Shown here: positions 43,257-51,906 of the stretch, piece by piece
Numbering within the stretch: the stretch's first letter is position 1
Layout of the letters: each line of letters begins with the position of its first letter
From: Phycisphaerae bacterium
GTDB taxonomy: Bacteria; Planctomycetota; Phycisphaerae; JAJVII01
Length of the DNA stretch: 55,540 nt
Assembly (NCBI GenBank): GCA_022072085.1
Contig: JAJVII010000029.1
Coordinates: forward strand, 1 to 55,540
Reading direction: 5' to 3'
Made by a program: the position numbers and the translations under genes
The notes under the pieces: model-generated
Told to the model about the DNA's origin: nothing
Databases searched by the model: none
Seen by the model: the letters and a program-made list of their open reading frames with translations, nothing else

Positions 43257-46200
43257 ATGAATAAGACCCACTTCCTATCGCTGTTGGCCGTCGCATTGCT
43301 GGCGATGATTCTGCACGCTGTAGTCTGGGCTCAGCCGGCCCAGAAACAGGCCCAACAGGCGGACGGATCCGACGGATCTCGCATGTTCACCTCCGGCGTC
43401 TACGTGCCCGAGAGCGGCGAGGCGATGGAGAAAATCAAGCGTGCCAAGCGGCTGGCCGACGCGAAGGAATGGGAACAGGCGGCGCTTCTGCTGAACGAGG
43501 TCCAGGAGAAGTACGGCGACAAGCTGGTCGCACAGGATCAGGACGTCTACATCAGCGTCGCGGAGTACGTCAGCCGCGAGTTGGCCTCCTGGCCGTTCGA
43601 CGGCATCGCGGTCTATCGCCGGTTGTACGACGCGGTTGCCCGCCAGGCCTACGACGACGCCCAGGCGTCGCACGACCCGGCGCGGATGGCCGAGGTCGCA
43701 CGGCTCTACTGGATCAGCAGCATCGGGGCCCAGGCGGCGGACCAGGCGGCGGAGCGGGCGATGGAGGCCGGCAGGATATCGATGTCCATCGACCTGTGGC
43801 GGCACCTGCTGGCCGACGAAACCCTCACCCGCAAGGGGCTGGGCAGCGTCGCGCCGATCGTGGCCAAGCTGGCCGTCGCACTGAGCTGGGACGGTCAGAA
43901 GGACGAGGCCAAGGTGATGCGCGACCGGCTGGCGCACGAGTTCGCCGACCAGCCCAATCTCTTCGGCGACCGGTCAGGCAAACTGGCCGACTGGGTCGAG
44001 CGCGAGAGCGTGGTGCAGACGCCCAGCGACACGCACCGCCTGCGTCCGGGCGAATATCCGACCCTCGGCGGCGGGACCGACCGGACCAGCGTGTCCGACG
44101 TCTATCTCGACTTCGGCGCGGAGATGTGGCATTTCGATCAGCACAAGAGCAGCGAGCAGGACAAGCGGAACGACGTGCAGCGGGCCCGCTACGGCACCCA
44201 GTCGCTGCGGGTGCGGGCGCTGATCCAGCCGGTCATTCACAACGAGGTCGTCTACGTGACTTCGCCGGCCGGGGCGTTCGCCTTCACCTCCACCAGCGGC
44301 ACGCCGCTGTGGCGCAACGACAACATCCTGCCCGGCAGCGGGGCGATGGTGCAGTATTACGGACGGGCTGCATTTGTCCCCGAACTGTTCAGCCCGACGT
44401 ACTGTGACGACCGGCTGTACATCACCTACAGCCACCCGAGCAGCTACAACCCCTACAACCGCGGGGGCACGGCCCCGCCGGCCGGCCTGGTCTGCCTGGA
44501 CGCAACCAGCGGGCGCGAATTGTGGCGGTTCGACGTCAACAGCGTGCCCGATCTGCTGGGGGCCAGTCTGGGCGGTTCGCCCCTGGTTCACCGCGGCACG
44601 GTCTACTTCGTCTGCCGCGTGCTGCGGGCACAGGTGTTCGAGAGCTGCCACCTGATTGCCATCGACACCCGCAGCGGCAAGTGCCTCTGGCACCGCCAGC
44701 TCATCGAGTCCTCCACCGGATACGGCTACGGCTACGTCCCTTCGACGACCGTGCCGATCGCGTCGGCTGACGGGAACACGGTCTATGTCACCACCAACCT
44801 GGGGGCGGTGGCGGCGGTGGCGGCCGACAACGGCCTGGTCCGCTGGCTGAGGCTCTACGATCGCAACGTGCCCAAGACCGATCCGCGTTACCGCTACATG
44901 GCCGCCCCCCAGGGCGACACCGGCAAGAACTGGCGGATGGCCCCCACGCTGCTGTGGAACGGGCGGGTCGTCAGCCTGCCGACCGACGGCAAGAGCCTGC
45001 TCGTGCTGGACAGCCAGACCGGCCGCGTCATTCACACGATCAGCCGAAACAAGGACCTCTTCGACGCCGGCGAGTTGTACGGCATCGTCAACGGGCGACT
45101 CTACGCCTGCGGCACGCAACTGATCTGCTGGGACCTGGTGAGCAACCGCCGAGCATGGGCCGAGTCGCTCGGCCACGATCCGGTCGCCCGCGGATTCCTG
45201 ACCCAGCGCTACCTCTACATTCCGACGGACCGGCAGTTGCTGCGGGTGGCGCTGGACCCCGACGCCAAGGAGCGCCAGGAAGGCTTCATGTGGAAGAGCG
45301 AGGTGGCCGGCTCGATCGTGCTGACCGGCATGCACATCATCACCGCCAACAGCCAGCGCATCAGCGGGTTCGCCGAGTGGGAGGTCGCCAAAGCGACGGC
45401 CGAGAGGGCAATCGCCCGCAATCCGAACGACCCCAAGAACTACCTGGACTACGGCCAGCTTGCCTACGCGACCGGACGGATGGAACTGGCTCAGGCCCAG
45501 TTGACCAGGGCGGTCGAGGTGGCCGGCGGCTTCGCGTCGCTGACCGATCCCAAACTGAAGCGCGAGGTGTTCAGCTACGCCCTCAAGTTCGCCCAGCGGA
45601 CCTGGAACAAGGACGCCAAGTCGACACTGGAACTGCTGACGATGGCCAGCCTCTGCCCGCCGGACGTCGAGGGCTACGTGCTCTATCGCATCCGGCTGGC
45701 TGAATACTGGGAAGACCAGGGCGACCCGGCCAAGTCGGTCGGATACTTCCAGGAGATCATCACCGACCCGGAGATGCGGGCGTCGATCTACCATCCGGAT
45801 CCGTCGGCCGTCATGGACGCCGGGCCCTACGCCCAGGACCAGATCGACCGGCTGATCGCCCGCAACGGCTATGACGTCTACCACGCGGTGGCCGTCCGGG
45901 CCGGCCTGGACTACGACCAGGCCCTCGCGACGAACAACTGGGACGAACTGGCCAGGCTGGTCGACCGCTATCCCAACGCGACGCGGACGCGGGACGAGAT
46001 ATTCCGGCTCGCGGCCCACTACGCCCAGGCGACCGAATACGATCCGGCAACCGAGTTGCTCCGCGGCTTCCGGCGCGAGTACTCGGCCGTGCTCGAAACC
46101 AACCCGCAGCAGGACATCCAGGCGCTGACGCTGCTGGCGACCTATCAGCTCCAGCAGAGCGCCAAGCTCGCCGCCAACCCCGGGCCCGATCCGCGGCTGT

Positions 46201-47786
46201 CGGCCATCTATTCCCGCCGGGCGATCAGCAAGGCGTTCTCGTTCGTCAACGCCGGGCGTCGGAACTACGGCGACGTGAAGGTGCTGCTCGAAGGACGCGA
46301 GATGAGCTTCGAGGACCACTACGCCCGGATGAAGAAGGAACACCCGGGGATGCTCGCTCTGCTGCCCAACGTTCAGACGGACTTGAAGATCGGGCCCAGC
46401 TTGACCGGATCGGGCAACTTCCGGCTGCTCACCCCGCTGATCGGCACCAGTGCCGGGGCGTTCGGCGAGGTGGCGATGGTGTCGGCCTGGACCGGCGCCG
46501 GGTGGGAGCTGCGCGGCTACCGGCTGGAGAAGGGCGACAAGCAGATCTGGAAGCGCGAGGCCGACCGCAGCAGCATGGCCCAGCTTGTGACCTACCACGA
46601 CGACAAGGCCATCATCGCCCAGCTCCATCGCATCAAGGCGATCGACCCGGAGACCGGCGACGTCGTCTGGTCGGTCGAGAGCAAGAACGGCGTGCCCAAC
46701 GAGCCGCTTCGCTACTTCGCCCGGCACGAGAACCTGCTGCTGGCACTGCCGATGCGCGGGCGGGGGTTCATCGTCGACCTTGACCGCGGCCGGCTCCAGA
46801 GCGAGTTCAACCTGCCGGCCATGGTGAACTTCATGCCGTTCGTCAACGAGCGCGTGGCCTGCTACATTTCCCGCGAAGGCAACGGCATGTTGCTCCAGGT
46901 GCTGGACACGCGGACGGGCAACTCGATGCACAAGATGACGCTGCCCAACTTCACCTTCAACTGGTGCGGCGCCGACGCGGAGGGGCGCATCGCGGTCGCG
47001 GCCGGTCGAAACCAGATCATCGCCTTCGACATCGCCACCGGTCGGCAGGCCTGGAGCATCGACCTGGACTTCATGGTCGTCAATCCGCAGACCAGCCTGG
47101 CGGTGACCGACGACGGGGTGATCGCCACGGGCAATTTCGGAACCAAGGTCCGCGTCGCCAAGTACAGCTTCGATCAGAAAGGCAAGTGCGTCTGGCAGGA
47201 GGACATCCCGACCTTCCACCACGGCGCGATCAACGGCTACCCGAGGCTGATCTACAGCGGCGAGGATGTGTACGTGTTCGCCAACAACCTGCTGGCGTGC
47301 GTCGACGCCGAGCGCGGGCGGCTGAGCTGGAACGCCTCCATCCTGGAGCAGGACATCATCCGCGATGTCGTGCTCAGCCAGGACTACCTGGTCGCCTCGG
47401 TGCAGAGCAACGGAGGCCGCCCGGTGATGGCCAACGGCCGCAACGTCTTCGAGATGTCGGTGAACTTCTACGACCGGGCCCCCGGGCGCGGGCGGTGCGA
47501 GAAGAAGATTCCGATGAAGGTGACCAACAGCGCCCAGTTCCAGCTTGCCCCGATGAGTCCGGGCGTGGCCGTCCAGGACCACTACAACCGGGTCACGTTC
47601 CTCGTGCCGCAGAACTCGACGCTCAAGCCGACCGAGGACGACGGCAACGACAACAACAACCTCCGCAACGGCGTGATCATGCCGATGAACAACGGTCAGA
47701 TCATCATTCGCCAGCAGATCCAGGTGCAGGGCAACGTCCAGATCATCCAGAAGCAGGTTGAGAAGCAGCAGGCCCAAGACAAGTGA
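43257..47786 (+). CDS. Large secreted TPR plus PQQ-like beta-propeller protein
   Basis: 1509 residues from ATG 43257 (MNKTHFLSLLAVALLAMILH), a signal peptide probably cut after VVWA-25. Residues 40-300 are helical with TPR-like pairs (AKRLADAKEWEQAALLLNEV). A first PQQ-like beta-propeller follows (residues about 350-720: LVCLDATSGRELWRFDVNSV, LLVLDSQTGRVIHTISRNK). A second helical TPR-type section (about 720-1050: YLDYGQLAYATGRMELAQAQ) and a second propeller (about 1080-1480: KAIDPETGDVVWSVESKNG, LACVDAERGRLSWNASI) complete it. The C-terminus is Asn/Gln-rich with repeated QIQVQGNVQIIQKQ-type strands. Probably an envelope scaffold; no enzyme activity is predicted. Locus I lies just downstream. 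Confidence 0.85.
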   Translation: MNKTHFLSLLAVALLAMILHAVVWAQPAQKQAQQADGSDGSRMFTSGVYVPESGEAMEKIKRAKRLADAKEWEQAALLLNEVQEKYGDKLVAQDQDVYISVAEYVSRELASWPFDGIAVYRRLYDAVARQAYDDAQASHDPARMAEVARLYWISSIGAQAADQAAERAMEAGRISMSIDLWRHLLADETLTRKGLGSVAPIVAKLAVALSWDGQKDEAKVMRDRLAHEFADQPNLFGDRSGKLADWVERESVVQTPSDTHRLRPGEYPTLGGGTDRTSVSDVYLDFGAEMWHFDQHKSSEQDKRNDVQRARYGTQSLRVRALIQPVIHNEVVYVTSPAGAFAFTSTSGTPLWRNDNILPGSGAMVQYYGRAAFVPELFSPTYCDDRLYITYSHPSSYNPYNRGGTAPPAGLVCLDATSGRELWRFDVNSVPDLLGASLGGSPLVHRGTVYFVCRVLRAQVFESCHLIAIDTRSGKCLWHRQLIESSTGYGYGYVPSTTVPIASADGNTVYVTTNLGAVAAVAADNGLVRWLRLYDRNVPKTDPRYRYMAAPQGDTGKNWRMAPTLLWNGRVVSLPTDGKSLLVLDSQTGRVIHTISRNKDLFDAGELYGIVNGRLYACGTQLICWDLVSNRRAWAESLGHDPVARGFLTQRYLYIPTDRQLLRVALDPDAKERQEGFMWKSEVAGSIVLTGMHIITANSQRISGFAEWEVAKATAERAIARNPNDPKNYLDYGQLAYATGRMELAQAQLTRAVEVAGGFASLTDPKLKREVFSYALKFAQRTWNKDAKSTLELLTMASLCPPDVEGYVLYRIRLAEYWEDQGDPAKSVGYFQEIITDPEMRASIYHPDPSAVMDAGPYAQDQIDRLIARNGYDVYHAVAVRAGLDYDQALATNNWDELARLVDRYPNATRTRDEIFRLAAHYAQATEYDPATELLRGFRREYSAVLETNPQQDIQALTLLATYQLQQSAKLAANPGPDPRLSAIYSRRAISKAFSFVNAGRRNYGDVKVLLEGREMSFEDHYARMKKEHPGMLALLPNVQTDLKIGPSLTGSGNFRLLTPLIGTSAGAFGEVAMVSAWTGAGWELRGYRLEKGDKQIWKREADRSSMAQLVTYHDDKAIIAQLHRIKAIDPETGDVVWSVESKNGVPNEPLRYFARHENLLLALPMRGRGFIVDLDRGRLQSEFNLPAMVNFMPFVNERVACYISREGNGMLLQVLDTRTGNSMHKMTLPNFTFNWCGADAEGRIAVAAGRNQIIAFDIATGRQAWSIDLDFMVVNPQTSLAVTDDGVIATGNFGTKVRVAKYSFDQKGKCVWQEDIPTFHHGAINGYPRLIYSGEDVYVFANNLLACVDAERGRLSWNASILEQDIIRDVVLSQDYLVASVQSNGGRPVMANGRNVFEMSVNFYDRAPGRGRCEKKIPMKVTNSAQFQLAPMSPGVAVQDHYNRVTFLVPQNSTLKPTEDDGNDNNNLRNGVIMPMNNGQIIIRQQIQVQGNVQIIQKQVEKQQAQDK

Positions 47787-47817
47787 GCGCGGCCCCTGTC
47801 GTCCCGCCTGGCGGCCG

Positions 47818-47966
47818 ACGGCGCGGGGGAGCGCGGACTTCACGGATGGACGGGGATTGCTGGGGCGGGGCAGTCTACTCAAGGAATCTCTGCGGGCCCG
47901 CCTGACTGTCCGCCGGCGGAATCCGCATCTGGTCCGTGAAATCCGTGTTCCGCCGGCCTGGCGCGG
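47818..47966. repeat. Phrase-type inverted repeat, locus I
   Basis: In the 318-bp gap between the propeller gene and ffh. The left arm (47818-47869) reads GCGCGGACTTCACGGATGGA and onward. The right arm (47918-47966) contains the inverse of GGAACACGGATTTCACGG (47934-47951), the 18-mer shared with loci A and E. The arms pair imperfectly around a 48-nt loop. Confidence 0.8.
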
Positions 47967-48002
47967 CGGACTCGACGGCCCGGCGTTCGGGCCCGAAAAG
48001 TG

Positions 48003-48031
48003 TTGAATAACCCCTAACCCAACCTTAGAAT
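48003..48031 (+). promoter_or_regulatory. ffh operon promoter
   Basis: TTGAAT (48003-48008), a 17-bp spacer and TAGAAT (48026-48031) in a locally AT-rich stretch. The predicted leader holds a CCCGCC-TTG-GGCGGG hairpin at 48041-48055 and GGAG just before the ffh start. Confidence 0.65.
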
Positions 48032-48104
48032 ACGCGATTCCCGCCTTGGGCGGGAGACGGGTAATCCCTGCGCCCCGGCGGGCGACTGGAATGGGCGGAG
48101 CAGG

Positions 48105-49550
48105 ATGTTCGAGGCGCTCCAGGACAAGTTCTCCGGCGTGCTGCGGCGACTGAGCGGGCGGGGCAAGATCTCCGACGCCAACGTCGCCGAGGCGATGGCC
48201 GAGGTCCGGACCGCCCTGCTGGAAGCCGACGTCAACTTCCAGGTCGTCCGCAGGTTCTGCGACCAGGTGATGGAAAAGGCCCGCGGGCAGGAGGTCATCA
48301 AGAGCCTCCACCCCGGCCAGTTGATGATCAAGATCGTGCACGATCAGCTCGTCGAGCTGATGGGGCCGGTGGACTCGAAGATTCACTTCGTCTCCCCGGG
48401 CCCAACCGTGCTGATGCTGGCCGGCCTCCAGGGCTCGGGCAAGACGACCACGGCCGCCAAGCTCGCGGTCTTCTGCAAGAAGCGCGGCAAGCGGCCGGCC
48501 CTGGTGGCGGCGGACCTCCAGCGTCCGGCGGCCATCGACCAGTTGCAGACGCTCGGCGACCAGATCGAGGCCCCGGTCTACCGCGACGACCGGACGAAGA
48601 ACGCCGTCGCTGTCGCCCGTGACGGGGTGAAGTTCGCCCGCGACCAGGGCTGCGACGTGGTGATCGTCGACACGGCCGGCCGACTGCACGTCGACGCCGA
48701 GCTGATGGACGAGGTCGGCAAGATCGCCGCGGTCGTCCAGCCGCACCAGATTTACCTGGTGGCTGACGCGATGACCGGGCAGGACGCGGTCAACAGCGCC
48801 AAGGCGTTCAACGAGCGTCTGGAACTGGACGGCGTGATCCTGACGAAGTTCGACTCCGACGCCCGCGGCGGCGCCGCCCTGAGCGTCAAGGCCGTCACCG
48901 GCAAGCCGATCAAGTTCATCGGCGTCGGCGAGAAGCTCGAGGGGCTGGAGGAGTTCCACGCTGACCGGATGGCCGGCCGCATTCTCGGCATGGGCGACGT
49001 GCTCACGCTGGTCGAGAAGGCCCAGCAGGAGCTGGACGCCGAGAAGCAGGCCGAGATGGCCGAGAAGCTCGAAAAGGGCCGACTGACCCTGGACGACTTT
49101 CGCGACCAGCTCCAGCAGATGCGGAAGATGGGCCCGCTCAAGCAGATGCTCAGCATGATCCCGGGGCTGGGCGATCAGATGAAGGGCCTGGACATCGACG
49201 ACCGGGAGATGGACCAGACCGAGGCGATCATCTCCTCGATGACCCGCCAGGAGCGGGAGCGGCCGGAGGTGATCGACGGTTCGCGGCGGAGGCGGATCGC
49301 CGCCGGCAGCGGCACCGAGCCCGCCGACGTCAGCCAGTTGCTCAAGGGCTTCGAGCAGATGCGGCGGATGACCAAGATGATGGCCGGCCAGGACATGCGA
49401 GGCCGGATGCAGATGATGCAGCAGATGGGCAAGATGGACCTGCTCGGGGCCAAGATGCCCAAGATCAAGGGCGGGCCGAAGCTGGGGACCTCCTCAGCCG
49501 GCAAACTGAGCAAGAAGGAACGCCGCCAGCATCGCAAGCGGCGCAAGTAA
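48105..49550 (+). CDS. ffh: Signal recognition particle protein Ffh
   Basis: A 481-residue SRP GTPase that binds signal sequences and 4.5S RNA and delivers ribosomes to FtsY. The N domain (MFEALQDKFSGVLRRLSGRG) is followed by the G domain: P-loop GLQGSGKT at 107-114, DLQRPAAIDQL, VDTAGRLHVDAELMDE, and TKFDSDARGGAALS as the NKxD-type region. The M domain is Met-rich as expected (QMRKMGPLKQMLSMIPGLG; GRMQMMQQMGKMDLLGAKM) and ends in a basic tail. Complete length. It starts an ffh-rpsP-trmD-rplS-yraN run; no SRP RNA gene was found nearby. Confidence 0.97.
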   Translation: MFEALQDKFSGVLRRLSGRGKISDANVAEAMAEVRTALLEADVNFQVVRRFCDQVMEKARGQEVIKSLHPGQLMIKIVHDQLVELMGPVDSKIHFVSPGPTVLMLAGLQGSGKTTTAAKLAVFCKKRGKRPALVAADLQRPAAIDQLQTLGDQIEAPVYRDDRTKNAVAVARDGVKFARDQGCDVVIVDTAGRLHVDAELMDEVGKIAAVVQPHQIYLVADAMTGQDAVNSAKAFNERLELDGVILTKFDSDARGGAALSVKAVTGKPIKFIGVGEKLEGLEEFHADRMAGRILGMGDVLTLVEKAQQELDAEKQAEMAEKLEKGRLTLDDFRDQLQQMRKMGPLKQMLSMIPGLGDQMKGLDIDDREMDQTEAIISSMTRQERERPEVIDGSRRRRIAAGSGTEPADVSQLLKGFEQMRRMTKMMAGQDMRGRMQMMQQMGKMDLLGAKMPKIKGGPKLGTSSAGKLSKKERRQHRKRRK

Positions 49551-49598
49551 GGCAGGGGTTTGGCACGCGGGCCGAAGCAGGCCTGCAAAGGAGATTCC

Positions 49599-49859
49599 GT
49601 GGCAGTCAAGTTGCGACTCAAGAGATTTGGGCGGCGTCACCGGGCTTACTACCGGCTCAACGCCATCGACGGCCGCAGCCCGCGCGACGGGCGCGTCATC
49701 GAGCAGTTGGGCACCTATGACCCGATCGAGAAAGACCCGGCCAAGGCTGTCCAGGTCGACCGCGAGCGGGTCGAATACTGGCTCGGCGTCGGCGCGGTCC
49801 CGTCCCAGACCGTTGCCAAGCTGCTGAACAAGCAGGGCATCGCGGCCAAGAGCAAGTAG
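49599..49859 (+). CDS. rpsP: 30S ribosomal protein bS16
   Basis: 86 residues from GTG 49599, set by AAGGAG with a 5-nt spacer; the longer upstream frame is not part of the gene. [38 protein letters not shown] and [15 protein letters not shown] are S16 signatures. It lies 48 bp after ffh. Confidence 0.96.
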   Translation: MAVKLRLKRFGRRHRAYYRLNAIDGRSPRDGRVIEQLGTYDPIEKDPAKAVQVDRERVEYWLGVGAVPSQTVAKLLNKQGIAAKSK

Positions 49860-49881
49860 CTTCTCGCGTCGGCCTGCTCGT

Positions 49882-49912
49882 TCGGCCGCGACCCGAAGGG
49901 GAGCGCGGCCGA
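49882..49912 (+). promoter_or_regulatory. Stable hairpin between rpsP and trmD
   Basis: TCGGCCGCG (49882-49890) pairs exactly with CGCGGCCGA (49904-49912) around a 13-nt loop. It lies where rimM is often found in other bacteria. Without a U-tract, it may lower trmD expression relative to rpsP or protect the mRNA; both are inference. Confidence 0.5.
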
Positions 49913-49950
49913 CCAGACCGGTTGAGCGCGTCAGGCCTCTGAGGTCGCCC

Positions 49951-50643
49951 ATGCGGATCGACGTGCTGACGCTGTTTCCCGCGGTCATCGACGGCGCGTG
50001 CCGCCACTCGATCGTGGGACGGGCCCGGTCGGCGGGCCTGCTCGACTTGGTCTGCACCGACATCCGCGATTTCGCCCGCGACCGCCACCGCAGCGTGGAC
50101 GACAAGCCGTTCGGCGGCGGGCCGGGGATGGTGATGATGCCCGCGCCGGTTTGCGAGGCGATCGACGCGGTCGCCGCGACGCACCCGGCGCTGCCGATCC
50201 GCATCTTGCTGACTCCGCAGGGCCGGCGGTTCGGCCAGGAGCTGGCGGAGACGCTGGCCCGGCACGAGCGGCTGATGCTGATCGCCGGGCACTACGAGGG
50301 ATTCGACGAGCGGATCCGCCAAGCCGTGGATCTGGAGATGAGCGTGGGCGACGTGGTGGTCAGCGGCGGGGAGGTTCCCGCGCTGCTGGTGATCGACGCC
50401 CTGACGCGGCTGATCCCCGGGGCCCTGGGGGCCGAGGACGGCGCCCACGAGGAGTCGTTCCGCCCGCTGGGCCCTGACGGCGAGCGGTTGCTGGAGTATC
50501 CGCAGTACACCCGCCCGCGGAGCTATCGCGGGCTGGACGTGCCGGAAGTGCTGATCGGCGGGGACCACGCGAAGGTGGACCGCTGGCGAATGGAACAGGC
50601 CCGGCTGCGAACCGAACAGCGTCGGCCGGACCTCTTGGATTGA
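49951..50643 (+). CDS. trmD: tRNA (guanine-N1)-methyltransferase
   Basis: A 230-residue SPOUT enzyme that makes m1G37 in tRNAs, preventing +1 frameshifts. [20 protein letters not shown] is the usual start. [20 protein letters not shown] holds the Gly-rich loop (55-60), [20 protein letters not shown] the knotted SAM site, [20 protein letters not shown] follows, and [19 protein letters not shown] leads to the C-terminal domain. Length is normal. No rimM precedes it. Confidence 0.96.
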   Translation: MRIDVLTLFPAVIDGACRHSIVGRARSAGLLDLVCTDIRDFARDRHRSVDDKPFGGGPGMVMMPAPVCEAIDAVAATHPALPIRILLTPQGRRFGQELAETLARHERLMLIAGHYEGFDERIRQAVDLEMSVGDVVVSGGEVPALLVIDALTRLIPGALGAEDGAHEESFRPLGPDGERLLEYPQYTRPRSYRGLDVPEVLIGGDHAKVDRWRMEQARLRTEQRRPDLLD

Positions 50644-50666
50644 GACTGAGCATTCAGACAGACAGG

Positions 50667-50686
50667 CCCCGTCACGTGCGGCGGGG
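50667..50686 (+). promoter_or_regulatory. Small hairpin before rplS
   Basis: CCCCG (50667-50671) and CGGGG (50682-50686) close a 10-nt loop, 21 nt before the rplS start codon and just ahead of its AGGAG site. It might be a ribosomal-protein feedback element, but it is short. Confidence 0.3.
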
Positions 50687-50707
50687 AAAGGCAAAGGAGA
50701 ACCCGTC

Positions 50708-51121
50708 GTGCAGAACCAACTGATCGAGGCCGTCGAGGCCAAGAGCCGCAAGCAGCAGACCCCCGCTTTCGAGATCGGCGACACCGTCGACGTGTCGGTC
50801 AAGATCGTCGAGGGCGAGAAGGAACGCGTCCAGGTCTTCAGCGGGACGGTCATCGCCCGCAAGGGCAGCGGATTGAACGAGTCGGTCACCGTCCGCCGCA
50901 TCGTCAACGACGAGGGCGTCGAGCGCGTCTTTCCGATTCACGCCCCGACCGTGCTGGATATCCAGGTCAAGCGTCACGGCCAGACCCGCCGGGCCAAGCT
51001 CTACTATCTCCGCGAGCGCGTCGGCAAGGCCGTCCGTCTCAAGGAACGCCGCGGCGCCGCCGCGCCCGCCCCGGCCACCAAGGCGGCCAAAGGTAAGAAG
51101 GCCGCCGCCAAGGCCGAGTGA
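50708..51121 (+). CDS. rplS: 50S ribosomal protein bL19
   Basis: 137 residues from GTG 50708, with AGGAG seven bases upstream. FEIGDTVDVSVKIVEGEKER, VFSGTVIARKGSGLNESVTV and VERVFPIHAPTVLDIQVKRH are L19 motifs; the core ends at RAKLYYLRERVGKAVRLKER. The last 25 residues are an Ala/Lys-rich tail beyond the usual 115-residue protein, likely flexible and RNA-binding. The yraN gene begins three bases after its stop. Confidence 0.96.
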   Translation: MQNQLIEAVEAKSRKQQTPAFEIGDTVDVSVKIVEGEKERVQVFSGTVIARKGSGLNESVTVRRIVNDEGVERVFPIHAPTVLDIQVKRHGQTRRAKLYYLRERVGKAVRLKERRGAAAPAPATKAAKGKKAAAKAE

Positions 51122-51124
51122 CCC

Positions 51125-51571
51125 ATGTTCGCCTGGCTCAAGGGCCTGCTGGCTCGCCGCCTGGTGCGTCCGGGCGACGCGCCCGGTAAGGACGAACTGG
51201 GCCGCCTCAGCGAACGCACCGCCCGCACGTTCCTCGAACGTGCGGGCTTTTCCATTGTCGCAGCCAACTACCGCTGCCCGCTGGGCGAGATCGACCTGGT
51301 TGCCGAGGGGCAGGGCCGCCTCGTCTTTGTCGAGGTGAAGGGCCGCCGGCTGGCCGCCGACGGCTCGCAGGCCTCGCGCCCGGAGTCGGCCGTCACGCGC
51401 GACAAGCAGCGGAAGATCGGCCGATCGGCCAAGTATTTCTGCCGCCGCCATCGCCGGTATCGCGGATGGACCGTGCGGTTCGACGTGATTGCGATCGACT
51501 GGCCCGCCGAGGGGCAGTCGGGCGACCCGGTCATCCGCCATCACGCCGCCGCGTTCCGCCCGGACGTGTGA
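51125..51571 (+). CDS. yraN: YraN family (UPF0102) nuclease-like protein
   Basis: 148 residues. The central GEIDLVAEGQGRLVFVEVKG is the YraN signature, resembling the D-ExK core of Holliday-junction resolvase-type nucleases (E55, D57, E70, K72). ERTARTFLERAGFSIVAANY precedes it, as in the family. The cellular role of YraN is not settled. Starting three bases after rplS, it is almost certainly co-translated. Convergent with the Nfu-like gene, four bases away. Confidence 0.92.
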   Translation: MFAWLKGLLARRLVRPGDAPGKDELGRLSERTARTFLERAGFSIVAANYRCPLGEIDLVAEGQGRLVFVEVKGRRLAADGSQASRPESAVTRDKQRKIGRSAKYFCRRHRRYRGWTVRFDVIAIDWPAEGQSGDPVIRHHAAAFRPDV

Positions 51572-51575
51572 CGAG

Positions 51576-51854
51576 TCACCCCAGCACTTCGTGAATGCGG
51601 GTCTGGATGGCCGGGCCGATCTGCCGCCAGTCGGCCTGCGGCTCTTTGCGGATGCGGATGAAGTTGCCCAGCAGGTAGACCCGCTGCACGCCGCCGATGC
51701 GGAACAACGCCCCCGCCAGGGGGTGGCCGGCAGCCCCCTGCGGGGAGTCGAAGTTCTCGCCGGCGCTCTCCAGGCCCCGGCTGGCGGTGATCTTCATCTC
51801 GTCGGGATCGGTGGTCGGCTCGACGGTCAGGCGCAGCGGTCTGGACTGGCTCAT
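51576..51854 (-). CDS. Stand-alone Nfu/NifU N-terminal-domain protein
   Basis: 92 residues from ATG 51854. LRLTVEPTTDPDEMKITASR, HPLAGALFRIGGVQRVYLLG and NFIRIRKEPQADWRQIGPAI match the Nfu N-terminal domain (PF08712), often called the scaffold protein Nfu/NifU N-domain. The C-terminal CxxC NifU-like domain that binds the Fe-S cluster is absent, so this is not a complete Nfu scaffold. Short single-domain versions are known in bacteria, but their role is unclear; a regulatory or partner-binding role in Fe-S assembly is possible. Divergent from tatD across 52 bp. Confidence 0.88.
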   Translation of the reverse strand: MSQSRPLRLTVEPTTDPDEMKITASRGLESAGENFDSPQGAAGHPLAGALFRIGGVQRVYLLGNFIRIRKEPQADWRQIGPAIQTRIHEVLG

Positions 51855-51892
51855 GGTGTTGGTTCTCCGTGGAACGATCCGGCTGTCCCTTC

Positions 51893-51898
51893 TATCAT
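51893..51898 (+). promoter_or_regulatory. -10 box of tatD (leaderless)
   Basis: TATCAT at 51893-51898, with weak -35 TGGAAC (51870-51875) 17 bp upstream. Only eight bases separate it from the tatD ATG, and there is no ribosome-binding site. Confidence 0.45.
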
Positions 51899-51906
51899 AG
51901 CCCGGC

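Noticed and set aside
43974-48959. 1661-residue minus-strand open frame
   Set aside because: It lies antisense to the propeller and ffh genes, is Val/Asp/Gln/Arg-rich without domains, and arises from the GC-skewed third codon position.
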